Part shown: piece after piece, positions 62,623 to 64,000 of the stretch
Layout of the letters: each line of letters starts with the position of its first letter
Numbering within the stretch: the stretch's first letter is position 1
Assembly: GCF_900143055.1 (NCBI RefSeq)
Contig: NZ_FRCW01000003.1
Location: forward strand, 1 to 64,000
Direction of reading: 5' to 3'
Length of the DNA stretch: 64,000 nucleotides
Source of the DNA: Fibrobacter sp. UWR3
Lineage (GTDB): Bacteria; Fibrobacterota; Fibrobacteria; Fibrobacterales; Fibrobacteraceae
The notes under the pieces: model-generated
Seen by the model: only the letters and a program-made list of their open reading frames with translations
What the model was told of the DNA's origin: nothing
Database searches by the model: none
Made by a program: the position numbers and the translations under genes

Positions 62623-62783
62623 TCATCCTTTGCGCGATGTTCTTCGTGTTCATCTTCAGCCCCATGGGCGCCCTCCACAACGTGGGTCTGCTCTCCATCG
62701 TGGGCCTCGGTGCCGCACTCCTTGCCGACTACACGCTCACCACCGCACTTGTTTACCTGTGCAAGCCATATGGGAAAGGTTAA
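62586..62783 (+). pseudogene. MMPL/RND transporter, 3' remnant
   Basis: About 65 codons in one frame: YREIGKTMGMTTFILCAMFF, then FSPMGALHNVGLLSIVGLG, then ALLADYTLTTALVYLCKPYG and stop. This is the last two helices of an MMPL-type protein, similar in layout to the end of the RND protein at 57853. Nothing upstream continues the homology, as the sequence passes directly into the NicO gene on the other strand. The joint near 62580 therefore looks like a rearrangement point. Confidence 0.7.
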
Positions 62784-62870
62784 CGGCTAATTCAGAGAAC
62801 GAAAACAGCGTTCTCGTGACGAGTCCGACTAAATGAAAATATCGGCCTCTAGTGTCGGCCGAAACACCCC

Positions 62871-62904
62871 AAAAAAGGCCTCCGCAAGAATGCGGAGACC
62901 TTTT
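62871..62904. terminator. Bidirectional terminator
   Basis: GGCCTCCGC and GCGGAGACC arms (one mismatch) flanked by AAAAAA and TTTT; serves the CBM6 gene on the minus strand. Confidence 0.8.
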
Positions 62905-62945
62905 GTGTGTAGAGATGAAACTTTACCGTACCGGCTAGCGGTGCG

Positions 62946-64000
62946 CTATTTGACAGCGCGAATGACGTAGCGGGACTGCAATGCGGAGCCGCGCTGCATC
63001 AGGTTGCGGGCCTTGACATGAGCCTCGGCGAGCGATGTGGCAGAAACCTTCCCGAGCAGGCGGCCATTCAGGGAGAATATGCCGTAAGTCTGCACCATGC
63101 CGAAATTCACGTGGTAGTTTTGCACGAGAGTCGTCGAATCGCCCGTTCCCGAAGGCTCCGTGACGGTCGTATCGCCAGCACTGCACTTTTCGCCGGTGCA
63201 GAACTCGAGGTAGTCCACGTTCACGTAGTTGCCCACGATTTCAAGCTTGAGCACGTGCTTGCCGGCAGAAAGGTTCACCTTGCCCGCATCGAACGCGGTG
63301 TAGGTTTCCCAGTCGGCGCCCTGCGCGAATATTATGTTATCCGTAACAGCAACATCATCGACATAGAGTTTGATGCCCGCATTTTCCGAGGATGTCGCGT
63401 AGCTTGCCGTGAGGGCGTATTCACCTGCCGCCGCTACATCCACAGTGTATTCAAGCCATTCGCCTTCCTGCGTGTACCCGATGGCGTAACCCGTACCACC
63501 CTTCACGATATCGACGGCATCTTCGCGGTATTCACCGCCCTTGTTGTCATCGTCCTTATCCAGGAAGGCCTTTCCGGAGCCACCCACATCGTAGTTTTCA
63601 ACTTCAATCTTGCCCGGGATGGCGGCGGCGGAACCCTTGTACGGTTCCTGCGGGATAATCGGAGTCACGTACACGCGGTAACCGTACTTCACGTTCGTGA
63701 TGTTCACCGGCACCGTAATCTTGCCTCCGTTCACGTCATATTCCTTGCTCGAAACCGGAGTGGTAGAAGGCACGGCCTTGTCCTTGTTTTCCCACACGAC
63801 GTATTCCACGTCGACATTCACCTTCTTGCCGAACGCCTCCGGAATGCCCGAAATGTTCACGCTGATTTCGCCCTTGGTGTTTCCGCCGAGCACGATGCTC
63901 GCAAAACCCTTCTTCTTGTCGAGGGCGGCAAAGCCGTCCACGCCATCACTCTTGTCGTTAGGGGGCGTAACCTTAGCCATGTAGCCGCTCATGTCGCCAT
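62946..64000 (-). CDS. Carbohydrate-active enzyme, C-terminal part with CBM6 (gene continues beyond window)
   Basis: The reading frame runs off the right edge; the last 350 or so codons are seen. A beta-rich region (FAALDKKKGFASIVLGGNTKG; VNISGIPEAFGKKVNV) may be the end of a catalytic unit or an accessory domain. Then comes a CBM6: IEVENYDVGGSGKAF, AVDIVKGGTGYAIGY, GEWLEYTVDV, GADWETYTAFDAG, VNVDYLEF. A short linker precedes a C-terminal tail (YGIFSLNGRLLGKV ... RYVIRAVK, in pieces) like other sorting-type tails of this organism. CBM6 binds xylan or cellulose. The catalytic family cannot be told from what is visible. Confidence 0.85.
   Translation of the reverse strand, partial: GDMSGYMAKVTPPNDKSDGVDGFAALDKKKGFASIVLGGNTKGEISVNISGIPEAFGKKVNVDVEYVVWENKDKAVPSTTPVSSKEYDVNGGKITVPVNITNVKYGYRVYVTPIIPQEPYKGSAAAIPGKIEVENYDVGGSGKAFLDKDDDNKGGEYREDAVDIVKGGTGYAIGYTQEGEWLEYTVDVAAAGEYALTASYATSSENAGIKLYVDDVAVTDNIIFAQGADWETYTAFDAGKVNLSAGKHVLKLEIVGNYVNVDYLEFCTGEKCSAGDTTVTEPSGTGDSTTLVQNYHVNFGMVQTYGIFSLNGRLLGKVSATSLAEAHVKARNLMQRGSALQSRYVIRAVK

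Overview
The window looks like a chromosomal segment of a fibre-degrading Fibrobacter-type bacterium. This is inferred from gene content: a secreted GH30 xylanase, a CE1-like esterase and a CBM6 protein with short C-terminal basic sorting-type tails, a type III glutamine synthetase, many Feo systems, and Gram-negative envelope genes (TonB, porins). No rRNA or tRNA gene was recognised.

Layout. 1-2238: an EcoRII-like type II restriction-modification (RM) pair. 2239-3067: a structured repeat element and a decayed zeta-type toxin with its small upstream partner. 3145-6213: two secreted xylan-active enzymes. 6332-22576: a nitrogen-assimilation block (glnB-amtB, gltB-gltD-nadE, glnN), interrupted by a three-gene operon of paralogous secreted Cys-rich proteins of unknown function. 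Three sigma-54 promoters (glnB, gltB, glnN) are readable, and glnN and gltB share a TTACA-N5-TGTAA palindrome exactly 126 bp upstream of the -24 element. 22679-25646: a dtxR-feoA-feoB operon. 25808-34107: a lipoprotein and TonB receptor, divergent from a YbtPQ/IrtAB-like ABC pair and a His-tailed DMT permease. 34084-40255: an XRE regulator and a five-gene LlaJI-like RM operon. 40256-41900: repeats and gene remnants. 41922-44749: an ECF-type transporter. 44880-49716: a sigma-54 porin and a second feoAB. 49717-50146: a cluster of TTAG...CTAA metal-regulator boxes and an orphan terminator that suggests a small RNA. 50147-55317: Fic protein, beta-barrel protein, ZIP transporter, third feoAB. 55478-61762: RND/MMPL exporter, LolA-like protein, outer-membrane protein, TonB-ExbB-ExbD. 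61780-64000: a NicO-type transporter, an MMPL gene remnant, and the 3' part of a CBM6 enzyme gene.

Two themes link the genes. Nitrogen: PII, AmtB, GOGAT, GS III, NAD synthetase and possibly the porin are tied together by sigma-54 promoters. Metals: three Feo systems, a DtxR-family repressor with matching boxes, TonB uptake, ABC and ECF importers, ZIP and NicO. A second motif (TGGAGTAGAA) precedes the TonB receptor, the ABC pair, the ECF operon and the RND operon.

The most unusual observations are the putative iron-controlled sRNA with an exposed anti-Shine-Dalgarno-like loop, the near-identical upstream cassette shared by two unrelated RM operons, the unknown gene inside the LlaJI-like operon, the fixed-distance sigma-54 enhancer palindrome, and dispersed palindromic repeats carried in-frame inside two genes. 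All functional calls are from reading the sequence; no database search was run.
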